DNA of 64,000 bases from Mya arenaria (Eukaryota; Mollusca; Bivalvia; Myida; Myidae): contig NC_069136.1 in NCBI RefSeq assembly GCF_026914265.1, positions 490,001 to 554,000 of the forward strand, in the 5' to 3' direction. Positions 1 to 11,489 of this stretch are shown one piece after another. Within the stretch, counting starts at the first letter, position 1. The number at the start of each line of letters is the position of its first letter. The notes under the pieces are model-generated. The model was given only the letters and a program-made list of their open reading frames with translations. It ran no database searches and was not told where the DNA came from. Both the position numbers and the translations under genes were made by a program.

Positions 1-364
1 CCTCAATTCCCAGTGTTTCCTGTTTACCATTTAAGTAGATATTTATTTTGATTCATGCTTTATTGTGTAGACAATGACTTGAGGAAATTTTTATCATTTT
101 TATCGAAAGGCAATCGCCCTTCAAACGCAGAAGTATTTCGACAATGTATGAGGTTTTAAGTAAAATAGTGCAATTAGTTCATTTTCCTGGTTGGTTTGTT
201 TAAAATGAAAATAGATATCTTCAATTATAACTTATAAAACAAACACAAGACATTGGTTATGGTTTAGTGTAAACAAAATGGGCACATTAAATAATTTGTA
301 CTCTTTTAGCACTAAACAAATTTTATAAGGATACATGTATGTACACTTGTTGCTAAAGTTGAAG

Positions 365-560
365 CCAAAACATTTATAAAATTTGCTATTTTTGTAAGTT
401 TTTCGTCATGGTCATTCATACTCACTATTCGGCTATATGGCGGCACTCTAGGTCAAGAGTTACGGGCCGTGATACACATGTGCATATTGCCACTGTTGTC
501 ATGTGTTCAAAGCTGTTGATGATTATCCGGTCCTTGACCTATTGAAGCAAAATTCAGCAC
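365..560 (+). repeat. Dispersed repeat D, copy 1
   Basis: The stretch around 450-490 (agagttacgggccgtgatac, followed by acatgtgcatattgcc) matches, with substitutions, the segment near 31942-31980 inside a GDA intron (agagttatggtccttgctat, then acatgtgtatattg). Two separated copies in one window imply an interspersed family. No terminal repeats or coding capacity are visible, so class and exact ends are unknown. Confidence 0.5.
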
Positions 561-1207
561 ACGTGCAAAACATTCAGCACACGTGCAAAACATAATAAAG
601 TCATCGTCGTGGATGGGGCATTATTATCTGATTATAAGGAATGTATCTACACAACGGTTGGGAACTCTATAACAAGGATTGTAAAAGTAACTGAGTAGAT
701 ACCGATGCTCTACCAAATGTCGCCACAACCTTGACATCTTGATAGGGGGCCTAACCTACAATGTTCATACAAAGAACAAGCACTCCACAGCAGGTCATTC
801 ATAAGTGATAAATAGGATACCCCCTTTCTAGCAAATACTTCAACGACCTACACATATGAAGATCACATTTAAGTTGAATTCAAACGCCAGAACGAGATGA
901 AAAATGAGTGTTATTTGATTCAATTTGATTTAAGTTTCTGTTACAGATGATAGTTGTATTGCATATAAATTAAATTTATTGAGAAACAGCATATCGAATA
1001 TGTAACATTGAGGGATCATATGCGTATTTGCACGTGTTGTTCATTATAAAGGTTCCATGTTGAATTATTATTGGGTATTCGTATCGTTTGTCCTTCCTTA
1101 TTTGTTATTTTATTTGCCATGCACAATGTATATGCTAAACGTGAATTCTGAGCTAGAATTAAGCTGTTACATTCTTCTTAAAATCACCTCATTTTTTTGT
1201 CATAATG

Positions 1208-1450
1208 CAGGGGCGGGTCCAGGAATTGACGTTAGAGGGGACGTAACTTAGGGGCGCAACTTTCGACATGTGTCCCTCCCTCAGAACCGAAAGTATATGG
1301 CATGAACTGTTTGTATGGGGATTGGGGGTCACTCCCTCATGAAAATTCTAACAATTTGTAATCGGATGGTGTATTATGAGCTTATTTTATTACCTTTGTT
1401 TCTGTCATATTGATGAAAACTTCGATGATTTTAGAGGGGGCACACGCCTC
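1208..1450 (+). repeat. Dispersed repeat A, copy 1
   Basis: Begins gcgggtccaggaattgacgt and continues with the hallmark aacttaggggcgcaac. The same opening recurs at 38607-38830 (plus) and 21060-21345 (minus, where it reads gttacgcccctaagttatgc). Copies 2 and 3 carry long G or C homopolymers in their distal part; this copy ends in a short G-rich patch near 1434. No coding capacity is seen. The three copies are clearly related, but the class is unknown. Confidence 0.6.
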
Positions 1451-2164
1451 TTAAACCGCTAGTGTAATGGATATACAGTTAGATTTGATTTCCAAGGCTT
1501 CACATGTGAAAGATTGTTTAGTCGCCATCATATTATAAGCGTTCAAACAAACCGGTGAGACACTATCCTCATTGTTGTCCGTTGATGCCACGATACGGGA
1601 GCGCACAAAGGATACGGGATCGGACGTCTGATACGGGATTATAGACGTAATTCGGGACGGAAATAAAGACTTAATGCGGCATCGGAAACGCTGTGTGACT
1701 TGAAACATCGACACCAACTAGCTAAATACTCAAACATACAACAGGTGCTAAGTGTTTTATCAACGCATATGTTATTTTTGAGAAGTCGGACAAATTATCG
1801 ATATAGAAATGAACAACCATAATCGATAAGTGTATTAAATTTGTTTATACTAAATACAACTTCTATGTCTTATGTATTTAATACGTATCAAAATTATTCA
1901 AAACATATTCAATGACAAAATAATTGATTCAAAATTGGATTTTTTTTATATTCATATCGCCGATGATTCATGAATAATCGATTACATCTTATTCTCGCAC
2001 TAACACTAGTACTTGTATATGCTATAATTGAACTCAAATTGACTGATAACATATTAGATGGATGGGCTATCTTCTTTCTATTATAATTATCATGCTGTTA
2101 TTGACTGATTATCACGTGTAATTATCCGATTTTATAGAGGACAAAACGTGATACAGATACTGTG

Positions 2165-2332
2165 AATTGTCATGTGACGATCACTCAACCAATGAAAAAG
2201 GGGGAGGGAATCCCAATTCAATGACGACAACATGTGGCGATGTCTCAACCAATGAAAAGGGAGGAAATATCCCATTGTAATGACGACAATATGTGTCGAT
2301 GTCTTAACCAATGAAAAGGGGAGGAAATATAC
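2165..2332. repeat. Three-copy tandem repeat, about 60 bp unit
   Basis: Three units spaced 60 and 59 bases apart (anchored at 2187, 2247 and 2306), each with aaccaatgaaaa followed by a G/A-rich patch and tgacgacaa. The unit contains the CCAAT-box word ATTGG/CCAAT, but the position is downstream of the SLC1 gene, so a promoter role is not supported. Confidence 0.7.
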
Positions 2333-2390
2333 CAAACATATAACAAATGTTTTAAAAGCAAATATAATGTATTAAATATGAAGGTTGACA

Positions 2391-2396
2391 TTTATT
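2391..2396 (-). terminator. Candidate poly(A) signal of the SLC1 gene
   Basis: On the minus strand this reads AATAAA. It is the first canonical hexamer downstream of the SLC1 stop codon (2765-2767), giving a 3'UTR of about 370 bases. Position and motif only; no transcript evidence. Confidence 0.35.
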
Positions 2397-2764
2397 TGAA
2401 GTTCACATCGCTGTTTTCACTGATAAGGTATGGAAAATGGCATGCTTCAACAATAGTTATGACGCACACATTGGTTCGATTGCTCATATTTTGGTTATGA
2501 TATCAACAACGTTGTTAATGTCATCGTTTGCCTCGTCTGCTCTGCCACTTAAATGGATACACTTGTGGTCTTTGGTACTTCTAACACGATTTGAGACAAA
2601 CTGTCCTTGTTTATATTTAAATATATGAGCGCATATCAATAAATTTACCGTTTTCAAGTTAATACCGAACGATTCTGTTAACAACGTGGTTACTTTAAAC
2701 ATTTTTGGGGCAATCAGTTCAATTACGACTATCAGAATCCTTGTGAAACAGTATACATAGAATG

Positions 2765-5700
2765 TCATGTGCAAGTATTGTCTCGAGAAAGAAATTTCCT
2801 TTCTTCCGGTAACACTTGTAGTTCGACGTCATCCACGATGATGTCTTCATCAAGCGGTGTCAAACTGCTTTTGCACATGTGTTGAGTTACAACTGCACAC
2901 ATGGTGTGACTAACAACACTGCTTGTGGAACGCAAACGGTCTCTGAAAAAAAGAATATACTTTCAACAGTCAATGAACAATTTGTGTTACAACATAAAAC
3001 TTCGGGGACAGTGTGTCCTATATTTGTCTTGATTTGGAAAACAATAAAAACTCAGATATACTCAGCAAACAAGAAAGCATACAATTTAACGGCGGAGAGT
3101 GTCCACTAGCCACTGTGCTGGTGTTATGGTAAAGGCTATGCCTAGAAAGATGACAAATGTACTAAATAACTAAACATCAAACATTGTCTAGGTTAGGAAT
3201 GTCAAGTCATATGTTAAGCATAGAAACCGGTTGATGGCATTTGCCAACGGCAACCCCTTGTAATGAAAGAAATTGTCTATGTTTATCATAATTGAAGACG
3301 AATGTCATTTTGACTTGAATTTCAATTGTATGCCGAACTACGAAATATGTATATCAAGCCATATTACTTTAAAAGACCGAATATGTTTAAGCTTATTGAG
3401 TTGATGACCTCTCAAAATTCTGTTGTTATTAGGAATTTGGCTGTGTATGTGTATAAAGCGTTTGAATTACGAAACACTTTTCATTATGAGAAGAAAACAT
3501 ATTTTCTTTTCGTTGTAACTACATTCTGTCTTGCGACTTAAGACTTTGTATTAAAATATACATTTTGTTATGTGTATACTCATGGACATATTGTCTAATA
3601 TATAATGGAAATAAACTTGTAAACTTGTAAACATATCCGTTCAAATCCCGTTTATAGACAACTGCTGCTTACAAGAAAAACTCAACTGCCAACAGAAGTG
3701 CTACAGCTTCCACGGGAATATTGAGCGACGTAAGAATCATCACTATGGTAACAATAGACGAGCTGGGAACCGACGGAATTGCAAGGGATGCCACCGTCGA
3801 AAGAATGCTGAAATGAAGACAACAAAGTTCTTATAAATAACAATGGACACAAAATAGATGTGCACATGACAAGCACGTCATGATATCTGCCGTTAGGCCG
3901 TCCTTCTAGTGTGACTGTTGTTGCGACCCGACAGTCTCAGTGGAAATGTTCCGACTCGAATTTGTGTAACCTCTGGAATAAGGATAATGTCACATGTGCC
4001 TTTCATGTTTAGCGTTTAGTCACAACAGTCGCACAATACCGAACCAAATTACAAACACTGCAAACAAGCCGTTCTGAACGAATATCTTACATTTACTCTT
4101 AAACAAAACTAAAATAATGCCATCAATTTCAACAGTGTTCTTTAGAGTTCTTTATTATTTATAGTTACCGAACAAAATGTTCCACAGACATATCGTGAAA
4201 CTGCATCGAGTTACCTCATTAAGGGAAAGGCTGAATTTGGTTTAATATGAAAGACCAAAAAATAGACAATTAAACATAGATGACAAAAATACAAACCCCG
4301 TCGTGAAAATTATATCAAGAGAGGGGAAATTTCCTGAGAAGTTTGCAATAAATAGGCAAGAGCATGCAATGAATACTGCACTTCCGTTAGCGCTCACAGT
4401 GACGCTAAAAGGGATCACGAAGCGGGCTATCCGTTTGTCCGTAGAAAGCTTCACCTCACATGCGTACAGCATTTCCGGAATCGCCACCGCCCTGGAATAA
4501 ACACCTCGTTTTAGCAGTTTTCTATGCCTTCAACAGGTTGCCAACTTCTTATATCGTATAAGTGGTGTTGATAAAAATGTTTCTAGTGTATTTGCAATTC
4601 GAATTTAACACAAATAAATGATTGCTTATAATCATACTCCATCTTTTATAATAGTTACATGAATATCAAACAGGGACTTTTGAAACGGTTTTATTGTTTT
4701 TTCATTGATCTTATTTAAATCTGGAAAAAGAAATTGTGTACTGAACATTATATTTAAAAGTAAAGTATTACGTGCTTGCGGATGCAAAAGCTATCAGCCA
4801 CGGCCTTGAAATACCCATCATGTGCCCATACGGATTTCGCCGCGTCAATCCGAATAACACTAGCGGCATAACAACCAACTGTTGTATCACCAAGGCAACG
4901 GTCACTGCTGCTATAAATATGCCAAGGTCGCTAAAAATGACGGCAACGTCTGATAAACCCGCAACAGCAACTAAAATGAGGCTGAGGACACCAATGGGAG
5001 TTGTCCTGTGAAACGCAAAGACAAAGATAATAATTACAGATGTAGCAGAGAGGTTGCCAGTGTTTGTTACAATTTTATATTCGATCATATCGAAATGGTT
5101 AACCGTAATCAATTAGCAAATCGATACTAACTATTGGTATTAAAATACCATTTTATTCACAATTGCTGTTTCTTTATTTCTAAACTGGCTAAATATATTA
5201 AACAACACAAAAATAAATCAAAAACAAAAATGTTATCTTTGTACATTCATAGCAAAACTTATAAATAATACATGATGATTAGTCTAAATGTTTTATGTAT
5301 TTTAAGGTAAAACAATTAAGTTTTTACAGCTCAAAATTGATTGTTGACGGCCATAATGGAGTATCGCCGATGTTAGGCGCTTCTTGACAAGTGATGGATT
5401 GTATTCGATCTTGTGTATGTAATGTAATTACGTCACTGTGTTTCTTTTCTTAATCAATTACTTACAATACAAAAATAGCGCCATGTTAAAGGTTTAAAAA
5501 ACTCGCTTGTTAATGATGATACAGTAAAATAAGTGGACTTAACCATAGAAACCATCTTATAATGGCAATAATTGTCTGAGTTGCGGCCTCAAAGAAGTCG
5601 ATAAGTGGTTTCCCTTTGCTCTTCAATGACGCTGCTGCTATGCCCAGCAGAGTGCAGGCGAAAATCAAACCTTCCAAAAATAATGTGACCCTTTATTCCA

Positions 5701-8700
5701 CAAGACACTTAAGATTAAAACATACTTTCATACTTAATAGGTTAACAGTTGATTTATATTATTCCTATATTAGAGTAACATTGAGATTTAAACAAATACC
5801 GAAAAAATATTTCAGGTAGAACGAGTGTTCAAAATACCATCAGTATTAAATTGTCTGTAGGCATGTTTTACAATAATAAGCCATCATCACACACAGGTAT
5901 GTTGCACTTAAATCAACAGGTTGTTTATTATAAAACAGTATCTTTTCAAAAGATATTACATATCAGATTAATTTCAACATTTCAGCTAAGTTATTGGATA
6001 GAAGACAACGTCTCCAGAACGAATTATAGTTTATATTTTAATTATGGCAGTTATCCTTACCCAGCAGGTTTGGTCCGTCGCTTTTTCCTACTTCCTTCAC
6101 CAATTGTGTGTTTGTCATGTTGCTGGTAAGGTTCACCGTGGTTGTTTCTACATATGAGGTTTGCGTCTGTCGAAATGTCGCCTCAAACAAATTGTCTGGT
6201 ATAATATTCCTGGAGAAGGAAATGATTCATTTCACACAACAAAAATATTAGCAATATAAGAAATAGCACTAACTCTGTTAGACTCAGTAAACCTTATTAA
6301 GAGGAACTGCTATGCTTTCTTTAAAATCCATTGCAATATCACATACAACTTTTGTGTGTGTGCATATTCTGTGTAGTTTGTTTATATATGTTGAATAAAC
6401 TATGTTAAAATCAAACCTTATTTTACCATTTGTACTGTTAAGGTGAGTTAAGCCCCTTCTTTCATTATTCAATATATCTGGCTCCAATATCACGAGAATA
6501 CTTAAGTCAGATCTTAATCTTCATCTCAGCTCATTGTACCATATCACATAAAAAGTTATTACAAATTTTATATATGTTTTTAATAGCGCGTTCTATCATA
6601 GAATATGTTGATTAAAACATTCAGTCCAGATTCCAATGGAAATGTATTCAACAGCCAAAAAATAATTTAAGTACAATTCATTTTTTTTAACAATTACTCA
6701 AGTATATTTTTTTGCTCTATATTTTTTTTTCTTTGAAACATTGACATTTCTTTTATCAACACATTCCATTAAAAAGTATGTTATCAAAAAGTATAAAAAC
6801 ATTCAAACTTTTGAATCATACTATGCTTTTATATAATAAAATGAGTTGAGTCTGAGATTGAGATTTGACTTCAGTTTGTTCGTGATATTGGGGCCTGATA
6901 TTCAATAATGCGAATGTTGGATGCCTTGTGACCTCACACTCTTCAGTTATCATTTCAAAGGGGTTTATATGTCAAGAAAAAAATGTAAACGTTATAATTA
7001 TAATAATTCCACTGATAAGAATTTTTCTTTCTTAAGAAATTGCGAAATAAAACATTTCAAGTCAGATTTTAATTGGAATAAATGTAAACTACAATAACGT
7101 TGTCCATTCCGTTTTTACGGTCATATAGATAACATGCTATGAAGAAGCAGCAAGCAAAATCTATTCAAATAATTCCACAATTGAATGATGTTATTAGTCT
7201 TAATAACATTAACATGACGGTAAATGGAACTATTAGAAGAATTACGCTTACTTATGGGTCAACAACCGCAATATTATAAAATCGGAATAATGGGGTATAC
7301 TTTTGATAATGTTAAGTCAAACCTTAGCAAGTCTGCAAATATGTCTGGGGTATTAATTGTGTGGCTTATACTGACAGCCTGGTTGAGAACTTGGCCACTT
7401 TTGTTACCTGAAATGAATTTTTCGGAATCACCCAATGGTGATCTTATTGCATGACAAATAAAACAAAAGCCAGAATCCAAACAGACATGCAACTAGTAAC
7501 ACATATGGACACACACCGAAAGATAGTATACATAGATGATATTTGTTTGTTTCTTTGCAAGATTCGTTTGTTTATCATACGCCTGAAACTGATATAAAAT
7601 GGCAGTTAATTGAAGTCTTAAAGAAAAACGCGTCAAAATTTATGCGAACGTTGCTTCATTTCGGAAATGACGTCGATATATTTTTTCGGCAGCAACCGTG
7701 TGCGCGATGAAGTTTGATTTAGTTATATATATGGGCAATAGTGGATGGGTGTATACCACTCACGAACCGTACGTTAGTTTATAATATTAATAGATATCTT
7801 GCTTGTCAGTAAATGATGGGTGTAAACCTTGAAAGAGTTAGTGACATAATGGGTTTATCGGGGATTTACACCGGCTTGCGAAAGCTCAACCTCACTCGTC
7901 CAGATTTGTATTAACAAAACATTCTAAAACAAACAGCCACAAGGCAAAGGCACAGCAAGGACAGCAGGTAATATAAATGCATTATCTGGTATATTTTGGA
8001 GGTTACTTATTGTTTGGGCAAATGCAAGCAAACCTTTGTTCTGACGGCCAAACACTGAGATTGTTGTACTTCAACTGAGTTCATGCCTTAATTAACCAAA
8101 AAACAAACCCAACCTACCAGGTTTAAACGCAAGGAAAGCCAAAACTCCGAGGACAGCACCCAGTAAGTTCGTTAGAAACACGAAAGTGAATGCAACCACG
8201 CTGATTTTACCGTTAGCACGTGGCTCCAGAGACGCTGTACCTGGAAGATGTTGGCAAATAATTTTTAAGTACTAAGTGTTGGTGACATAATAAAACTAGA
8301 CTACTCTTTTACGCATCCCGGTCAACGACATATGTGTCCTTACACTAGTCTAGTAGCATACATTCAGTGTATGTTAGTATGTATTGATCGTTTAATGCTA
8401 AAACGGATCCTATGGCTATTTAATTTAGATACGGAACTTAACATTTGTTTTCAACTTAATCACTGACGAGTACGTCACTGTCACCTCCAAACTTGAGTTA
8501 AGTACGCTTAAGGGTGGTTATTTTTTATTTAGTACATCGTGGACATGCGACAGCTCTCCAATCTAACAATTTGGTTGGTAGTGCGGCTTCAAGATATAAC
8601 CGGTGCATGGTATGGCATCATCTTATAGCTCGCAATGCTCAACGCCGATGTCTCTTAGTTTCATGTTTACTGTCAAACCCCGTTGGCTCGAACTCGCTTT

Positions 8701-11418
8701 GCTCGAATTCCTCGTTGGCTCGAATTCGCTTTGCTCGAATTCCTCGTTGGCTTGAACTAGATGTTAAGGACCGTTTCTTTAAACTGAAGTTAAACATTCC
8801 CGCTTGGCTCGTATTTTTCTAGGCTAGAGGTATTTTCGCTGGTCCCTGGGAGTTCGAGCCAACGGGGTTCGACTGTATTTGTACTATATTTGATATCCTT
8901 ATGAAGACAGAGATCGAGGTACATTTTAACATGCTCATACAGTCCAAACTGTGTGTGGAAAGCTTTTAAATGGTGCGATGACTTCCTTAAACGCCCTTGG
9001 TTACAGAATAATGTTTACTAAATTATTTAGGTGATGAAATGGCTAACTAGAATCAAAGTGGCCTACCTGAAATAACGCTTGCAACAATCAACGGAACAAT
9101 CATCATCTTCAACAGACGCAAATACAGGTGTCCAGGCAGACCTGAGTTGTAGAAATAAAAGATAATGACATAAGTAATACGTATATTACACCTCCAACAT
9201 GACATTTGTCAAGGACTTGTCACGCGGTGACCTCAATTTTTTACATATTTGGTCACCAAAGAATATAGTACTAACATGGCGTCTATTTTCCGATTCCTTT
9301 GAATAAATGAAACATTTCCAATAAATTGATCAATGTTAACTGATTGTCGACGTGATATATACTTCGCTCCTAACCGATATGGTTTTCCGAAACTTATAAT
9401 ATATTAGTTTTGCGTGTATAACAAACATAACATGACAACAGTTATATGTATTATACAGTTGACGCGTAAAATCTTGATTGAAATATAATGTTCGTTTGTG
9501 GTGAAGTCAAGTAAAATGCATTATTTACTTTACAGCGAAAAAGTAGTCAGTGATCGAATTTAACGGTCGCTAACTCGTAAAATGCGACTAAAAATAAAAA
9601 TCCTGGCACTCGAATATTTCCGCGACCGCGTATAAAAGCGACGAATTCGTCAAACTGTACTTTGCGCTTTAAAAACTCCTTTCCGGAAGTTTATAATAGA
9701 TAATCACTTGACCGTGTATGGACGCTTGTCGCTGTGTACAAATGTTATTATCGGATATTTAAGTAAGCGCCTCGGAGAAAACTGTTATAGATAATCACGT
9801 GACCGTGTATGGACGCTTGTCGCTGTGTACAAATGTTATTATCGGATATTTAAGTAAGCGCCTCGGAGAAAACTGTTATAGATAATCACGTGACCGTGTA
9901 TGGACGCTTGTCGCTGTGTACAAATGTTATTATCGGATATTTAAGTAAGCGCCTCGGAGAAAACTGTTATAGATAATCACGTGACCGTGTATGGACGCTT
10001 GTCGCTGTGTACAAATGTTATTGTCGGATATTTAAGTAAGCGCCTAGATGACAACTGTTTTCGTCTGGTTTGTAATTCGCAACTGCCAAAAATTGAGCGC
10101 AAAATAACCAGTTTTTTTCACGCGAAAAAGGCCCACAGGAGGTGAAAAGGCTGATGGAGGCGCAAGGATTTAACCAAAGACCCCCAAGACCCTCTAATCT
10201 AGCGAAAAAGCCTCCATCGTCGGTACTTCGTCGGAAACCAAAAAGTGTCGGTTCGATTCTACGGCATCTGTCAGAATCGTCAAAAATGGAAAACGGAGCT
10301 GAACATCAAACTTTTGTATGAAACAAAAGAGAATGATGACAATGTTGTTGTCAAAATGTGCTGTGATGTGCTGTGATGTTTGTAATTGTAAAGAGTTGGT
10401 CAGCGATAAAACATCAACTGTAGGCACTACAGTATTTTAGTTTTTATTTAGTAATAAACAGTTCGGACCCTGCCCATAATACTTGCTTTATTCTGCATGC
10501 TTTGGCCAGTTGTGCAAAATACATTAACATCGTAAATGTCAATGTACATAGTAATTTTCAAAAGTATCCAACTGGACGTACCAGGCACCTGGTTACTCAG
10601 TAGCCTTGAATGGCTAAAAGTGACTTTAACACTTCTCCCCACTTTATACTTTGAAAGTATAATCTTAGGTTGGGAGGAGTGTAGTCATTTACTACTAGAG
10701 ATTCAAGGCTTGAGTAACCAGAAGCTTAGTTAGCCCAGCTGGGTATATGACTTTGTCTATGTACAAATTAAAACAAAATGTTACGGTTTATGGTTTATTC
10801 TTATTTTAGTGCACTTGGTAAACAGATGTCCATAATGCAACAACAAAACAACTTATTAATTTGGCAACTTACAGCAAGAAAAACGCCCTTTAAATAACAA
10901 TTCAAAGTTAAATTCGATCCCTGAAAGCATAATTCATTATTTACTTTACGGCAATTGTAGGCAATTATTTGCACCGTTTCACTCATAACGCCAGCTTACA
11001 CACGATCGTCTGCGGGAATGTGGTATTATGTTGCGGGAGAAAGAAGAATATACTGGGCAACACCCTTGTCCGGCTTGATGACCTTCAAACTCGCACTTTC
11101 CATGGCCGGGAATCAAACCCGGGACACTTGAATTCGCGAAATGGACAACCGTGATGACATTAAGAGTTGGAATGTGCCAATCTGATTCTGAGCCAAATAT
11201 GCTTTTCTTCTATTATCCTTCTGTACTATAGTGAACTAAAACAAATCAAGTTTTACACGAAAACTTTCCTCCTTACCTAACCACATCAGGGTGGTGTCAG
11301 ACGGGTTTGTCTCCCTGACCGCGAATCCCAGTCCAATACCAAGTGACACGCCAACCAGCGTGAGGACCAACAAAGCGTTTTCCTTGACGACTGATGTTAT
11401 TAGTGCGCAGGTCTTCAT
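2765..11418 (-). CDS. SLC1-family amino acid transporter (EAAT/ASCT-like), divergent
   Basis: Multi-pass membrane transporter of the glutamate/neutral amino acid family. Coding exons from the 5' end: 11277-11418, 9067-9141, 8118-8240, 7323-7407, 6061-6209, 5553-5670, 4772-5005, 4297-4491, 3673-3807, 2765-2942. All junctions have GT donors, AG acceptors and compatible phases, summing to 1434 nt, 477 residues. Family landmarks in order: TM1 (residues about 14-32), GLPGHLYLRLLKMM, the SLE...GK and AVLG stretch of TM3, FADLLRNIIPDNL (about 137-149), an extracellular loop with N-glycosylation sequons at Asn168 and Asn172, GLIFACTLLGIAAAS, TTPIGVL, hairpin 1 (ASASTAVAIP), TM7 (RIARFVIPFSVTVSANGS), hairpin 2 (IPSVPSSSIVTIVMILTS) and TM8 (AVEFFLDRLRS). 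In TM8 Asp420 and Arg423 align with the substrate-binding pair of archaeal GltPh, but the NMDGT motif is SANGS (342-346) and the usual TM8 Asn and distal Asp are Ser427 and His431. The start Met at 11418 is the best visible choice; animal relatives carry roughly 40 more N-terminal residues, so a further 5' exon is possible. Family certain, substrate and ion coupling unknown. Confidence 0.93.
6464..6909. mobile_element. MITE with about 30 bp imperfect inverted ends, family C copy 1
   Basis: The left end (attattcaatatatctggct, then ccaatatcacgag) is mirrored by the right end, whose complement reads attattgaatatcaggcccc then aatatcacgaac. Subterminal words ctcaagtca-like and gagattgagatttgactt match the element at 19307-19668. 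It lies in the SLC1 intron between the exons ending at 7323 and starting at 6209. No coding capacity; no clear target duplication. Confidence 0.55.
8670..8875. mobile_element. 206 bp Tigger/pogo-like MITE
   Basis: Inverted ends of about 26 bp: left ctgtcaaaccccgttggctc, right complement cagtcgaaccccgttggctc, flanked on both sides by TA (8668-8669 and 8876-8877). A TA duplication and a CAGT-type terminus fit the Tc1/mariner-pogo superfamily; assignment to pogo/Tigger is from memory of such ends. The interior is a short tandem of ctcgaattcgctttgctcga words. Sits in an SLC1 intron. Confidence 0.7.
9690..10058. repeat. Tandem repeat, 4 copies of a 91 bp unit
   Basis: Units anchored on gataatcac at 9699, 9790, 9881 and 9972, exactly 91 bases apart and almost identical; the first has cacttg where the other three have cacgtg. 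Copies 2-4 therefore each hold a palindromic E-box (9796-9801, 9887-9892, 9978-9983). Located in the first intron between coding exons of the SLC1 gene. Confidence 0.9.
10589..10721. mobile_element. Fold-back (hairpin) element, 133 bp
   Basis: Left arm ctggttactcagtagccttg and right arm, read on the complement, ctggttactcaagccttgaa. Homology continues inward through actttaacacttctcccc-type sequence to a loop around 10640-10660. The whole is an imperfect long hairpin with no coding capacity. No unambiguous target duplication, so a non-autonomous DNA element is the likely but unproven origin. Confidence 0.5.
11040..11165 (-). mobile_element. tRNA-derived SINE fragment
   Basis: On the minus strand the sequence contains a tRNA T-arm: stem ccggg, seven-base loop tttgatt, stem cccgg, which is a box B polymerase III promoter. 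It is preceded by ggttgtccatttcgcgaatt, resembling the anticodon-arm side of tRNA-like SINE heads. A good box A is not visible, so this is probably a truncated or decayed copy rather than a tRNA gene. Lies in an SLC1 intron. Confidence 0.5.
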
Positions 11419-11489
11419 GGCTGTTTGTTCTACATACAGAGATATTATTTTATTGCCATTGTCAATATCAACTTGATGAATTTTGCAAT

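Larger units (their letters stand above)
1..2390. other. Flank 3' of the SLC1 gene, no gene seen
   Basis: AT-rich DNA with no reading frame showing recognisable protein similarity and no convincing splice pattern. It holds two dispersed-repeat fragments (about 365-560 and 1208-1450) and a three-copy tandem repeat (2165-2332), listed separately. A 22-base direct repeat built on the words cattcagcacacgtgcaaaa lies at about 550-592. I see nothing else to annotate. Confidence 0.6.

Noticed and set aside
9796..9983. E-boxes as a demonstrated enhancer
   Set aside because: A hexamer palindrome in a tandem repeat is expected once amplified; no independent regulatory evidence in sequence, so reported only as a finding to check.
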